Assembly: GCA_000711775.1 (NCBI GenBank)
Contig: ARYC01001447.1
Location: forward strand, 1-64,000
Direction: 5' to 3'
From: Oxytricha trifallax
Taxonomy: Eukaryota > Ciliophora > Spirotrichea > Sporadotrichida > Oxytrichidae
DNA: 64,000 bases
Shown here: positions 11,667 to 23,546 of the stretch, piece by piece
Numbering within the stretch: the stretch's first letter is position 1
Layout of the letters: each line of letters begins with the position of its first letter
Program-made: the position numbers and the translations under genes
Notes under the pieces: generated by a model
What the model saw: the letters and a program-made list of their open reading frames with translations, nothing else
What the model was told of the DNA's origin: nothing
Databases searched by the model: none

Positions 11667-12438
11667 ATGGAATCACTCAATGATCAAATGAAAAGAGTCG
11701 AGGCTCAAGAAATGATTCAAGATTCAGAAGTAAGGAAGATCTCTATCGATATCTAACTTTACATGGTAAGATAACTTGACGACTATTAACATCTTAAACA
11801 GTTGGATTATTCCTTCCAACGATGGAAGGTACCAAAATTTCATTCTTGAAAGCAATACTTTGCGAGGAGAAGAAAGCTTTTAAAAATAAAGAGATTAAAC
11901 TAATAGAAATTCCCAACTACCCTGAGATTTCAGTCACTAATCTTTATGAGGATGCCATGTAAGATGAGGAAGTGATAGTTTACTTTCATACCAAGAAATA
12001 ACTCTTTAATAAACTACCAGAGAGGAACTTTTTCTTTGGTGTTCTTGGTACAATAAAAGAGGAGTATCTCAGAGAAATAATTGAAGAAGCACATAAGAAA
12101 CGATATTCTATCTCTCCTGAAGACTAGAAAAAGCAAGGCATTCTAATAAGCTCAGCTTGGCTAGAGGAACTTAAGAAGCATCCTTATCTTTCAAGTAAGC
12201 TTTGACATATAACTTTGTAGGAAAATCTGGCACTGGTATATATCTTATGAAAGAGCATGCAAAGGTTCACAGAGAAAGAAAGTCGTAGACAATTTATGAG
12301 GTGAGCAAGAGGCTTTATAAAGATGTCTAAAACCAGATGAAATGAACATAGATGGAGGAGCTGGCACTAAGAGAAGAAATATGGGCCCAATCAAGCCATA
12401 AGAAGATGAGAAGAAAGAGAAGCCAAACCCTTTTATGA
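11667..12438 (+). CDS. TBE small ORF (22-kDa type)
   Basis: Starts at ATG 11,667 (MESLNDQMKRVEAQEMIQ) and ends in TGA at 12,438. The largest continuous stretch (about 11,826-12,203) reads as a well-formed protein with TAA/TAG as Gln (for example NFFFGVLGTIKEEYLREIIE). The whole ORF changes frame about three times, so it is decayed. Position and size fit the third TBE ORF, for which I know no biochemical function. It is transcribed away from the kinase ORF and converges on the transposase. Confidence 0.75.
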
Positions 12439-12461
12439 GCCAATTTAATATGTGAATATAT

Positions 12462-13526
12462 TCATTCGTTTAAATCTAAAACTTATTTATAAACATTCAT
12501 TCTTCCCTCTCTCGCACAAACTGTTGTCTTATCTACGCTCACTCTCTTACAGCTGCTTTGAATTAAGTCTACTGTATCGATGGGCAAGTCATGCATAAGA
12601 TGATACAGCAGCAGCTTCTTGTAGTGAGTCTTGATTTAACTCCAGTAGAATTCAATTCCATTAAATTATGGGCTATAAGGAACGTTGTATACAGGAGTTA
12701 TGTTTAGCTCTTCATAAGCTTTCTTAGACTCCTTAGTCTTATGAACTGAGAGGTTATCAACAAACAGGATGATCTCTTGGTTACTATACTTCTCTCTGAG
12801 CTTATGTAGGAACTCTATATACTACTCTCGCTTAATAGAGCGAGGGTGAATAACATAACTCTCTAAACCTGAATCTTCACTTATACCAGCTAAAATTGCA
12901 TGGGTGACTACCTTCACTTTTTAATCATAGACTTCTATATTATCATACTTCTTATACCAAGACTTATTTATAAAGGTGTTGAAGGTGAATACAGCTTCAT
13001 CAGCGTGTATGAACTTGATGTTATTAGTAATAGCTCTCTGCATTTAATCATATATATAGTTTAAATTATTACTATAAAATGGCACTGTAAAATCAATCAC
13101 TCTCTTTACTCTGTTGACAGTCTTGAAAGTAATACCATTTCTTCTATAAATATTGGCTATAGTCTAAGGAGAGATACGCATGTCAGGAAACCTGCGATGA
13201 AACATTACAGCTCGCTAGTCAAGAGGAAAGTGTGCCCAATACTTTAAAGTCTTAGAGTCACAGAGGTAGTCAATATGGGTCTGAGTGAACTTTTATTTTC
13301 TTACTGGATGTTTTCAAGTACCAGAATTAAAGTGCTAAACAGCTAACATGCAGTGATACCTAACAGTTGAGGCACTCTTGTGTAAGAGCTTTGCAATAGC
13401 TGCATAATTTAGTGCTGGTTTGACTTAGTCTATATTAATACTCGTACCATACCTAAGCTTAAGCAGTAAATCTAAATACTTCTCATCATAAATAGACCCT
13501 AAATATCGCTAATTTATATTTCTCAT
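12462..13526 (-). CDS. TBE DDE transposase (42-kDa type)
   Basis: From ATG at 13,526 to TGA at 12,462 is 354 codons plus the stop, matching the 42-kDa size of TBE transposases. The N-terminus carries a helix-turn-helix-like stretch (AIAKLLHKSASTVRYHC). The catalytic triad of the IS630/Tc1-mariner type is visible: IHADEAVFTF (first Asp), ILFVDNLSVHKTKESKK (second Asp) and YSPQFNGIEFYW (Glu). The product would cut at the C4A4 inverted repeats; related transposases are known to help in germline DNA elimination in Oxytricha. One in-frame TGA is present in the linker after the helix-turn-helix, where the related ORF at 1-461 has none. Otherwise the frame is fully open. Confidence 0.93.
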
Positions 13527-13545
13527 TTTGCAAATTGGCCTAATT

Positions 13546-13627
13546 TCTCTACTAACCCCAATAGACCCCAACTATACCCTACTAATCAAAGCACTTATAA
13601 ACCTCATTAAGGGGTTTTGGGGTTTTG
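13546..13627. repeat. TBE right terminal inverted repeat
   Basis: Inverse partner of 9518-9600, ending GGGGTTTTGGGGTTTTG, followed by ATT. Confidence 0.92.
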
Positions 13628-13689
13628 ATTAGTAAGTAATAATAAGATTTAATTATTTTTATATTAATTAATTTTCCAAATTTGAATTT

Positions 13690-16600
13690 ATTCTAACAAT
13701 ACTATAACACACCTGGCATCGTAGTCTGAGAAATCATAGCCTTCACTGAAATTGCCCCGAAACACTGCAAATAGCACTGCCCCGTTCTTCTTTGTTTACT
13801 AATCTAAAGTTCTCATATCACTCAGGTAACTCTCAATGGTCTGATCATTCAGATGCTTAAAGGAGGACTCTTGATATAGATTCTTCTTTTGTAGAATTAG
13901 TACAAAATATAATACTTAAAATAATAAATATAAAAAAATAAAATAATGCTTTTTAAGATATAACTATACTTTTTATAATTAAGAAACTAATACAGTATAA
14001 ATAGATAATAACTTGAAGGTTGTCACGGTTAAAAAGAAAAAATTGGAATATAAGCAGTATGAATAAATTTTCAATGATATAGCTGTTTAAAAATAAACAA
14101 ATAAACAATTTGATTTAACTTATACCAACTTATTAATGTTATTTTATTAATTTAAATTATATTATTTTATACGCTTTTAATATTGTATAAAGCTGCCCAG
14201 ATTTTGATTGTAAAAAATATTTTCAAAACTTTTATATTACTTTAATTTAAATGAAAATGATGCAATTTTTTTTTATATAAATGGCTTAATATAAAGAAAA
14301 CACTTCGAAAAATTCCTTATACTTAGAATTTCTCTGTATAAATTACTTTATTAATATTAATTATCATATTTTATTTTTAACTAAAAGCAATATATATTTG
14401 AAAATTAAATATTAGTTCAAATTCATATAATTAAATCTAAATAATTTTTTAAAGATAATATTTGACTTTAATGCAGATGAATATGATTATTATTTTTACG
14501 GTTCACTAATTTTAATTATTTCAGTTTTTAAATAATTTTTTTAATATCTGTCAAGTATAACTTTTTCGACCAAAAATCCTTGAAGTACTTCAATTTTTCG
14601 TAAGAGCTAAAAAAAACTAAAATACCGCCCTCTATAGTTAAGCATGCATCTCTGACCAACTATCCATATGACTCATCAATTTAAGTTTTTAAGTGGACAC
14701 TATCTTTATTTTTGAATTTAGTATTTAATCCTTATTTGCTCATATATTTATTTTACTATAATATAATCAATACTTAATCAAACTAAAATATATTTATGTA
14801 CTATCACAGGCATAACTTAATGTTACTAGATTACATGATCTCCTTACTTTAATTAAAAATTATTTAAATTTTACAGAGTGAAATCAAAATTGGTTCCTAA
14901 CTCAGATGCAATTGTACTTATTTCTCCTAATGATCCTGAAGTTAATATTTCATATTTTATAATGATTATAAAAGGAAAAAATAATTTTGATATTCAAAAT
15001 AAAAGATTAAATCAATTTATATAAAGAATTTTCATCGTAAATTTATAATTATTTACCATAAATATAATTAAAATCAAATAATTCTTTTATCTAGAATTCT
15101 ATTTTAATTTTCCCCGAAAATAAGTTTATCTCTAATTCTAGAATAAAATTCAGACAATTTTAAATTCTATATCTATTACCCAAGGAGGTAAATTTAAGAC
15201 AAAAAAAATCAGTATTTTTTTTTTAATTATATCTAGAAAAATTCAATCAATTCGAATCCTTTCATTAAATGATTGAAACAAATTTAACAAAATCAATTTG
15301 AAATATCAACATAACTATCAATATTTTTTTCAACATCTCTTAAATAAATTTATATTAAGCAATAATTTAAATTAATGTGTAATAAATTAAAGGAATTTAG
15401 TTTTATATTTATAATATCAATGAAAACGGATTCAAATTTTGTATGTCTTTGAAAATAAATGCAGCATTAAAGCAAAAAATACTATTTAATTAAAATTAGC
15501 TTTTTTATTAATTAAAGCAGTACAAGTGCATTTCTTTTAAATCTTATTACTCCTCGTTTTAAAGAGTTTTAATTATTTTTAAAATTTAGGGACATTATTT
15601 TGTTTTTTTAAAAGACTTTATTAATTTTAATACTTTCTTTTTAATAAGTTTAATAGCTCTTAAATTTCTTCATATCTTATTCAGGATCTTTAATCCAAAT
15701 ATAATGATCAGATATACTGTTATTATTTATAATAATTAATGAAAATTTACTAATAATATTATTAATTAATAAATTTACCTCACTTTCTAAATGACTAATA
15801 TTTTTTGTAGGATCTTTTTCCTATTAATCTAAGTATTCCTATAGTAAAAATTAAAGTTCATCTAATAATAATAAATATTACTAAAATTCGTATGATTATT
15901 TGTAAACAACTTAATATATGATCTAGTCCGGCTACTGAGGTAACATTTTGAATCACTAAAATGTAAAATAATTAAAAAAAATCATGAAATTACTGGTAAA
16001 AGTAAAGCTCAGTTTCTCAATACTAGAAATACCCTTAAATACAGATTAATAGGTTAAATATTATTTCAAGCTTTTTTAGTGCAATATAGTTTTATTTAAG
16101 AAGGTGTTAAAGTAAAAATAAAAAAATTTAGTTATTTTAATCTTCGACTTAAATTTGGAATGGGTCTCTAATTGTTCTATTGAATTTCATGTATTAATCT
16201 AGCTATGTAATTACTATAAAATTAAAATTAATTACATTTCCAGCTTCTTCGACATCATTTTAATTAGCTCTTTAAAACATAGGTACATCAATACTCATAG
16301 CTTCAAATTAATCCCAATAACTTTTAATGATTTTAAGTTCTTTTCTACTATTAATTATTTCACCAGTCGTTAAAATGAATTGTGAAGCATCCTTACAAGA
16401 TTAAGTAAAGTTATGTCCTTCATCGATAACAATTATGCATTATGTAAGATAAAATATGATAAAATAAGATCTAAATCAAGTTTTACAATCATCTCAATAT
16501 CAAGGATGTAGTTGTAAGGCAGGAATAATATATCAGACGACTTTGCTTTCTAAAATGAATTAAATTACACAAGCAATATTAATAATAAATATATGATATA

Positions 16601-17704
16601 ATGAAGAATAGTATGGGCATATTTTCTACTCCTTGCCGGCTATACATAAATCCTCAATATCTATATGATTAATTGCAGCAATAACTTTATGTACACTTAT
16701 CCTTATTATTTTTCTCCTTTATATTAAAATATAATAATAGATAAATTATGAAAATCCTATTTACTGGAACCATTTTGTAATACTGGCATTATGGAACGAC
16801 AATCTTTTATTCTTTTTGCAAAATTTCATCATATATCACTTTGATCTGATTTTTACTCCTCAACTTCTGACATTCTTTTCTTAAATCATTTCCTTTGAAC
16901 TCTTATACTAACTGTTCTTGCAGACAGTATTTATAAATATACTAAAATTTAATTTATCCCTAGAAGCTACAGTTGCACTTTTAAAATATTGATAAGGAGA
17001 CTTGCGCATTTCCTTCTTAACTTAGCTCAGTTAAGAGTGAGTTCTGCTTGTATATATCAACTTAAGATTTCTATATTTTATAGGATCTAATTTTTTCATA
17101 GTTTCAATAAATGCTAGTGTTGAACTCAATAGACTTAGCGTTTTCCCCGTTCCTGTCGGCATGTCAAGTGCTGCAAATTTATTATTTTTTATTGCTTTTA
17201 CAGCCTAGGTCATGTAAAAAAGCCTAAATTAGTATCAAATATTTATATTATAGAAAAAGTTTAATCAACCTATACATTGTAGGGTACATTTGGAAATTTG
17301 ACTTTGATACCTTCGATTTATATCACATCTTTTGTCATGAGATCAAATTCCAATATATTTTAGTCTAGTCCATTTAATTTCTCTTTTTCTTCTTCAGAAT
17401 TGCTTTCTGAGTCTTTTTAATCTATAGATTTGTTTTCCTTTTCAACTATCAAAGATCCTTAACTTTATTTTGATGCTTTTTAAATTTGAATCATTTCATA
17501 ATTTTACTTGTTACAAAGTGTATTCAAGGTTTAGTCAACTTTTGCAACAAATTTTCCAGCGGTTGATTGTTGTTACCCATTTTCATTGTATTTTTAAGGG
17601 GAAAATTTTGAAATCTCTTGAACTTCTACCAGTTCTTCATTTTAAGAGCAATTTTCCAGAAAATTATCAAGTGAGGCATAATCAAAATTGTCATTTATGC
17701 TCAT
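13690..17704 (-). CDS. DEAD_2/RTEL-like DNA helicase, incomplete at C-terminus
   Basis: Starts at ATG 17,704 (MSINDNFDYASLDNFLE) with an acidic N-terminal extension. Blocks in order: IEGIKVKFPNVPYN (17,270-17,700); Walker [15 protein letters not shown] and motif Ia [12 protein letters not shown] (about 16,960-17,210); Cys-bearing blocks CQYYK (about 16,770) and DLCIAGKEQKICPYY (16,610-16,690), expected for the Fe-S cluster; ADxxFxPYNY-type block ILFLPYNYILD (about 16,510); motif II as VIDEGHN rather than DEAH (about 16,410); a SDHYIWIKDPEQ block (15,650-15,715); ILTSGSLGEISTIASELG (14,880-14,950); and AVFRGNFSEGYDFSDYDARC (motif V region, 13,710-13,780). Motif VI (QAIGRxxR) and everything after it are not found. 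AT-rich inserts separate the blocks, as expected of IESs. It is a paralogue of the gene at 18,234-23,546. Confidence 0.85.
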
Positions 17705-18233
17705 TTATTCATCCTCATATTCTATCTTAAGACTTTCTTAGTCTTTAGCGGAACTTTATTTAAAAGGTTTTCCCGCTTAATTCATATAATAATTATATTA
17801 ATATAATAAAATAGAATAATAAAATGAGATAGTTCATTTATTTGTATATTTCATAAATTCAATTAATAGCATATGAAAATATTGAATCTTTTATTAAACA
17901 TTAATATGGAGATATTATAATTTAAATTTTTTAATAGTTTAGTTATTTTGAATGAAATTAATTGGTTATTAAACATTTTAAATTAAATTTGTATTATAAT
18001 TTTTTATATCAAAATATACTCACTTAAGAATCTAATTTGCTATAATTTGTTAGGAAATTATATTAATCATAAAAGAGGAAAACTATTTATAGTAAATATA
18101 CTTAACAAAATGATAAATACTTAATTGTTTAATTAAATTATTCCATATAAAAAGATAAATACATTTTAATTTTCCACATGTCACATTGATTTTCTAATTA
18201 TTATATATTTTGATTTATTTGTAAAAAGTTTTC
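17705..18233. other. AT-rich spacer between tandem helicase genes
   Basis: Separates the stop of the RTEL-like gene at 18,234 from the start of the next helicase gene at 17,704. No gene seen; a promoter for the downstream gene would be expected here but no motif is evident. Confidence 0.4.
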
Positions 18234-21200
18234 TCATGAAATAGATTAGAGCAGCTTGTCATACTCAGCTTTCTTATTAGCTGGTATAAACGATCCCAGA
18301 TTCTAAATTAATTGCATTTTCTCTCCAAATTTCTTATCAATTGTGATATCTTTTATCTTACCAAACATGGCTTCTCTTAATCTCTGGAATACTGGTTGAA
18401 GGTTGTTACATGCTTTTATATCTTTTATTATTTCTACCACTATTTTCAATTCGTCATGACCCAGCAGTCTTTTGAAACCTTCTAAACCTTATTAAAAATT
18501 TCGATGATATAAATTTAAATACTAAAGAATATGAAAGAAAAATAGAGATCTTAAGTTTTATAGTTTTAAAATTATGGAGATCTAATTTTAAAAATCTTCA
18601 AAATATATTGTAAGTAAGGTATATCAGTTAAATATTCTTCTGCTATTTATTTTAGATGGCTTAACTATCACTAGAATATAGACCGCTATTTATCTAAGTA
18701 CTTTCACTTGCTTTACTTCCACCAGTACGCATAGAACTTGCATTTAGTGAATTGATAGCTTACTGTCTGGTCTACCTGACGTCTTTATCATTTTATATTT
18801 GTGGATGTGACTCTTCTATATTATCAGAATCGTTCGAAGTAGCTGTTTTGCTTTGCTATTTGATCATTTCTCCTTTTTATACAGTAGTTGCTTTCTTAGG
18901 AGATTTAGAGGGTAATCTTTTAGTTTATTCTATGGCATTGGCAGAAGTATCAGATTTCGTGTTCTTTTTACTTGGATCATATGAGAAACTTTTCAATCTA
19001 TCAAATTATGACTCAGTTTTGTTTTCATGGCGGTTCTTAAGTCCGAAAATGTCAGATGGTTGATCTTGAGGGTTAATAAAATGTTGTTGGGGAGTAATTG
19101 CTTTATCAGAATCTGCTATTGTTTCCTCTTCATCATCATCGCAGTAACCCAATTAAGTATGAAATGAGAATGAAAGACAGTATATAATTAAATTTGTTGT
19201 TACCTTGATTAAACTTAGCTCCTTTCTTAGATTTTATAACCTATCTACCAACATTCGCACTATTATTTTCTTCAACATCAGCAAGAGTCCTCTTTTGCAT
19301 TTAATTCTTGATAGGTACATCTTTTGCTTTCTAGAAATAACTAGCTACTGATTTCTTATCTACAACTGCTGAAGTCTTTTACTCCTCGACTTCCTATTTC
19401 TTATTGCCTATTTTATGCATAAAGCCCAGGCCATTACCTTTTGCTTCATCGTCATCCGAGTTCTAAGTGTTTTACTGTTTCCTAGTATAAAATAAAATAA
19501 ATAAATCTACTTGAATATATAACTAGCTTTCCCATCCTCAGTTTCTAACTCAATCTATAACTGGCCAAGCTGTTCGACTTTGGCTTTAAAACCTTTGGTC
19601 TTCATTTCTTCAAAGAAGCTCTTCATTTCATTCTACATATCAGAACATTTATTGTGCAGTTTTATGCGATCTCTAAGCCATTTGGATACCTAGCCTCTCA
19701 TAGTTCCCCAGTTATATCTCTCATCAATTAAGATTATGGATCCGTAATCTTAGACATGACGAATCACACGCCCTATAGCTTGGTTAACAGACCTTGTAGC
19801 CTACTGAGAGTACCAATCTTTACCGGATAATGGAGGGTATTGATTATTCTTATTTCTACTTTGTTGATTGAGACGTTTATCCAAATAATCCTTCTTTAAG
19901 ATTACTCTGGCATCTGTCATTTGAGGGTAGGGGATGCCTACTACTATAACACAGCGAGCTGCGTTATCAGAGAAATCTAAACCTTCAGATATTCTTCCTC
20001 TGCAAACTCCCATTAAGATTCAGCTGAAAAATAACAATAAAAAACAATTTAATATATTATGTGTAAATTATTGAACTTATTTATTTATATTAAATAAGCT
20101 TGAATAACTTATAAATTTACTGAGTATAAAATAAAAATTTAGATGCAATAAAAAATTTAGGATAAAAATGTTTCTTAAAAGAATAAATGGTTTCTTTTTT
20201 TATTATATTTCAATAATAATAATTAGCCTAATACAAGTATTAGAAATATTAAATTTACCAATAAATTAATGAAAAAATTACAAATTATTTAGAAGTAGAC
20301 AATTTTTAAAGGAAATTTTACAATAAATATTCCTTTAAAAATTTGTATATATCTTAATTTTTATTTGCCTGTTAATATATTTTTTCACTCCTATTTTAAA
20401 ATTAATTCTAATGATTGCACCATTTGTTTTATCAGTAGGCTTTGGACTGAAAATAGACTTGTAATAAAGGTCCATTGTAGTTTGATACTATGATGGATCC
20501 TTTGGCTCCATATACAGTTTCTTATGCTTTTCAATATGCTATCTGACTTTCTAATTATTCCAAACTTCCTCACATCTCTACATCACTCTATATGATGGAA
20601 AAAATACAAGCATTCCTCCTGGAGTGACTTATGCAATACTAGCAATGCTCATACCTAAATCTACCATAGTATTTTCGTTATCTCTGTTGTTAAAAGAAAA
20701 ATTGAAGAGCGATTCCCTCACCCCCTTTGTCAGGATATTAATGGAAACTTATTCTGGACTAATAACATGTGGATTTTCAAGTCTCTGATTGAATTAGATC
20801 TACAACTCAGCTTAGAAGGAATTCAGAGGACTTAGTGTACCAGATGTCAATATAATTGATCTTGGAAGTAATTCTTGAATTTCCCTGAAACCTATTCCAG
20901 CATTGAAACACCAAAACGAGAGCTTTCTCATCCAATTTTTCTGTACAAAAACATCTCTATTGTTCCTTTTCTTCTTCATGTTGAAAGTCAATTAATCATT
21001 CTATTGATCTTCTTCATCAAATAAGTAAATATAGAAGTCGTCAACATCGTCTGTAGTTTCTTATGCCTTAGATTAACCAGGGTTTTGTTCTAGATTTTTC
21101 TTTTTTTGCACAGCTTTTCTCATTAGTCTTGATACTCTCTTGACAATATCATACCAAATGTCTAGTTATAGTTTTGTGGTAGCTTGTTGAACTATTAAAA

Positions 21201-23546
21201 ATTTGATGTTATAAATAATTAGATTTGAAATTTACGAGTTTGGATATCATTTAGAATGTTATCGAAAGCTTGCTGCCATCTACCCCACTCAGAAAAAATA
21301 TAAACCAAATTAATAAATTAATGCATTGTTTTAAATATTCGTCATCTTTGATTGTTGATTAACTCTGTCCAAACATTAAACTAAAGTTGAAGTTAAATTA
21401 CTTAATTTTTATCTTACATTCAGTTCCCTTTCTGAAAATTTCAAATATTTCTCTTCCAGGCATGACCACAGAAGCGTCTTTAAGGTATTGCTTATCAACT
21501 CTGAAATTTTTTACTTAAGTCTAGTCAAGTTCATAATTATCTATAAACTCTCTAAATTTCTTTGTCATATACATTAAATTTTGAGTATCTTCATCGTTTG
21601 ACTTAAATGTGAACTCATCTCCACGTAAACTTTAAAAAAAAACTGAGTGAATTAATAATTGAAAAACAAATTCTGGTAAAAATTATAAAAGTTAGTCTCC
21701 TCTCATCTTAAAGTTTTTGTAGTTCAAATTCTGATTATTCAAGGAGCTTAGTGTTTAATTCAAAACTGGCAACATCTTCAGCTGTACTACTAGCGTTATG
21801 TGCCTCGTCAAATATAATGATTGAGCCCTTGTAAAATAGTTAAAAAAAGTTAAGTTTTTTTAATTGTAGTTAATATCGAAATTTTCTCTAATTTTGTCAT
21901 CAATAAGATAATTATAAGGCATAAAAATGACGTCTGCACCTTGCATTCTATCTTTGCTTGCAAAATATGGACAAAATATCATCTTTGTTGCAATTTCATG
22001 AAGCTCTTCTATATCATAAGGCTCCCATGAAAGTTTAGTAAGAGCTATGTCACGATTCTTTCCAAAGATGCATGGATCTATAGCCTTTTGAGCTTTTTAG
22101 CAAGCTAAATTTAAGGCATTTCCCTATAAAGAAGTTTTAATTGTTGAAGTTAAATTACTCTTAGAAGCTTGATTTCAGGATGAACACATAGATGGTCTCT
22201 TGAGCCTAAAATTACAGATCTTGGATTATAAGCAGTATTTCTCAGTTCTTTTTACACTTAAGCAAGTTGTGAATGTGTTCTAGAAGTGTATATGATTCTT
22301 GGAACATCACCAGATTGAATGCCAACTTAAAATTACAAAATCAAAATATTTAAGTCATTGAACTTTTTCTCTTTATAATTTCAGCCATGCAAGTGAAGCA
22401 CACAGCAAACTCAAAGTTTTACCAGTACCTGTGGGACTTTCAAGCAGTGCATTTTCATTTTGATTCAAACCTTTGATAACTTTACTCATGAAATCAACTT
22501 GACATGAATATGGCTTAAAGGGGAAGTATACCGTATGTCCATCTGTCTGAAATTGAAATTGCCTATTCAAAATCTCGTTGGATTTATCTATAAATAATGA
22601 TTAAGACATCTCAGGTACAGCTTCGATAGAAAATTTAAATTCAAATTAAATCTTAACTTACATTCAATTCTTGGTGAAGGTTATAGCTGAATCTTTCCTC
22701 CAGCTTCTTTTATTCCAAAACGATTACCAGTTCCCTTATTTTAAAAGACATTGCTAATATCATGACGATATGATTTTTTATCTTATCCTGGGTCTTTGAC
22801 TTCTTCTTGTATGTCAATCAAGTCATTCAGCTCGTATTCTTTATCATTCTAGAAATTCAATTGCTCAGTTGATTTTGGCTTTAATGGGTTTATCTTCTAA
22901 TGATAATTTTTTTCATAATCATCATGATTTTAACTTTTTGTTTGAGAGTTAGACTCGAGTTAACTCTACAATTCCTTCATGTTGAAGTTTCTGCTTCCAT
23001 CTGAAGATTGTGCATTACTATTCTAGTTTAAATTTGACTGATCATTTTTCACTACATTATTGAAATACTTGTTCTAAACTTCCTACTTCCCTGTTTTCTT
23101 ATCAATCCATACCTCATTCGATTGAGAAACATTAGCTTTAGATGTAGATTGCCTTTTTTAGATTTGAGTTTCCAAAGCACCATAGTCAAAGTGATCATCA
23201 TTGTTTGATTTACGTTTGCTGAAGAATTCACTAATTGATGGCTTAGTTTCACCATTCCCATTTTTGTTGAGAAGATGACTTTTTGCAGTGATAAATGGAC
23301 TTTAATTACTATTCTGTATTTATTGATCTCCTGAAACTTTGCGACTTTTTGTGTTGTCGAGGCTGTTGTTGTTTTTAGAGAATAGGGCATCTTCCAAGTC
23401 TGAATCGTTTAGATCAGTATAGAAATTTATTTTTTAACCCTATAAATATTGATTAACCGATATCAAAAATAATATTTAATTAAAATTATAAAATGATCAG
23501 GCATAAAGCTATCTTCATCGTCTGAATTCTCGTAGCTTATTTTCAT
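18234..23546 (-). CDS. RTEL1: RTEL1-like Fe-S DNA helicase
   Basis: Runs from ATG 23,546 ([14 protein letters not shown]) to TGA at 18,234, in roughly ten blocks separated by short AT-rich inserts. Seen in order: a long polar N-terminal region with [27 protein letters not shown] and Walker [20 protein letters not shown] (22,373-22,570); [37 protein letters not shown] and FCPYF (the four Fe-S cysteines); [21 protein letters not shown] (motif II, about 21,800); [20 protein letters not shown] (20,520-20,630); [13 protein letters not shown] and [14 protein letters not shown] (motifs V and VI, 19,740-20,010); an acidic Ser/Gln-rich linker (18,660-19,150); and a C-terminal harmonin-N-like block ([15 protein letters not shown], 18,240-18,490). 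RTEL1 helicases unwind D-loops, telomeric loops and G4 DNA in the nucleus. An N-terminal extension this long is unusual. Confidence 0.92.

Larger units (their letters stand above)
9518..13627. mobile_element. Telomere-bearing element (TBE), full length
   Basis: A 4,110-bp element bounded by CAAAACCCCAAAACCCC (9518-9534) and its inverse (13,611-13,627). The size equals the 4.1 kb of known TBE1 elements, and the 17 bp of telomeric repeat at each end is the family signature. Flanks are AAT on the left and ATT on the right. These read as an extension of the inverted repeat rather than a direct duplication; TBE targets are known to be ANT. Inside are three ORFs: a zinc-finger/kinase ORF (minus), a small ORF of the 22-kDa type (plus) and a DDE transposase (minus). 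All three have in-frame breaks, so the copy is probably inactive although the ends and catalytic residues are well kept. It sits about 60 bp from the last visible coding block of a helicase gene. Confidence 0.95.

Noticed and set aside
17470-17730. Plus-strand ORF of 86 residues
   Set aside because: Opposite strand of the N-terminal block of the helicase gene; the minus-strand frame is acidic, starts with ATG and continues into helicase motifs.
18752-19063. Plus-strand ORF of 103 residues with hydrophobic look
   Set aside because: Antisense of the Ser/Gln-rich linker of the RTEL1-like gene, which is open in the correct frame over the whole stretch.
23052-23390. Minus-strand ORF of 112 residues
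   Set aside because: Shifted frame of the RTEL1-like N-terminal region; the frame linked to the helicase domain is the acidic one with TAA/TAG as Gln.
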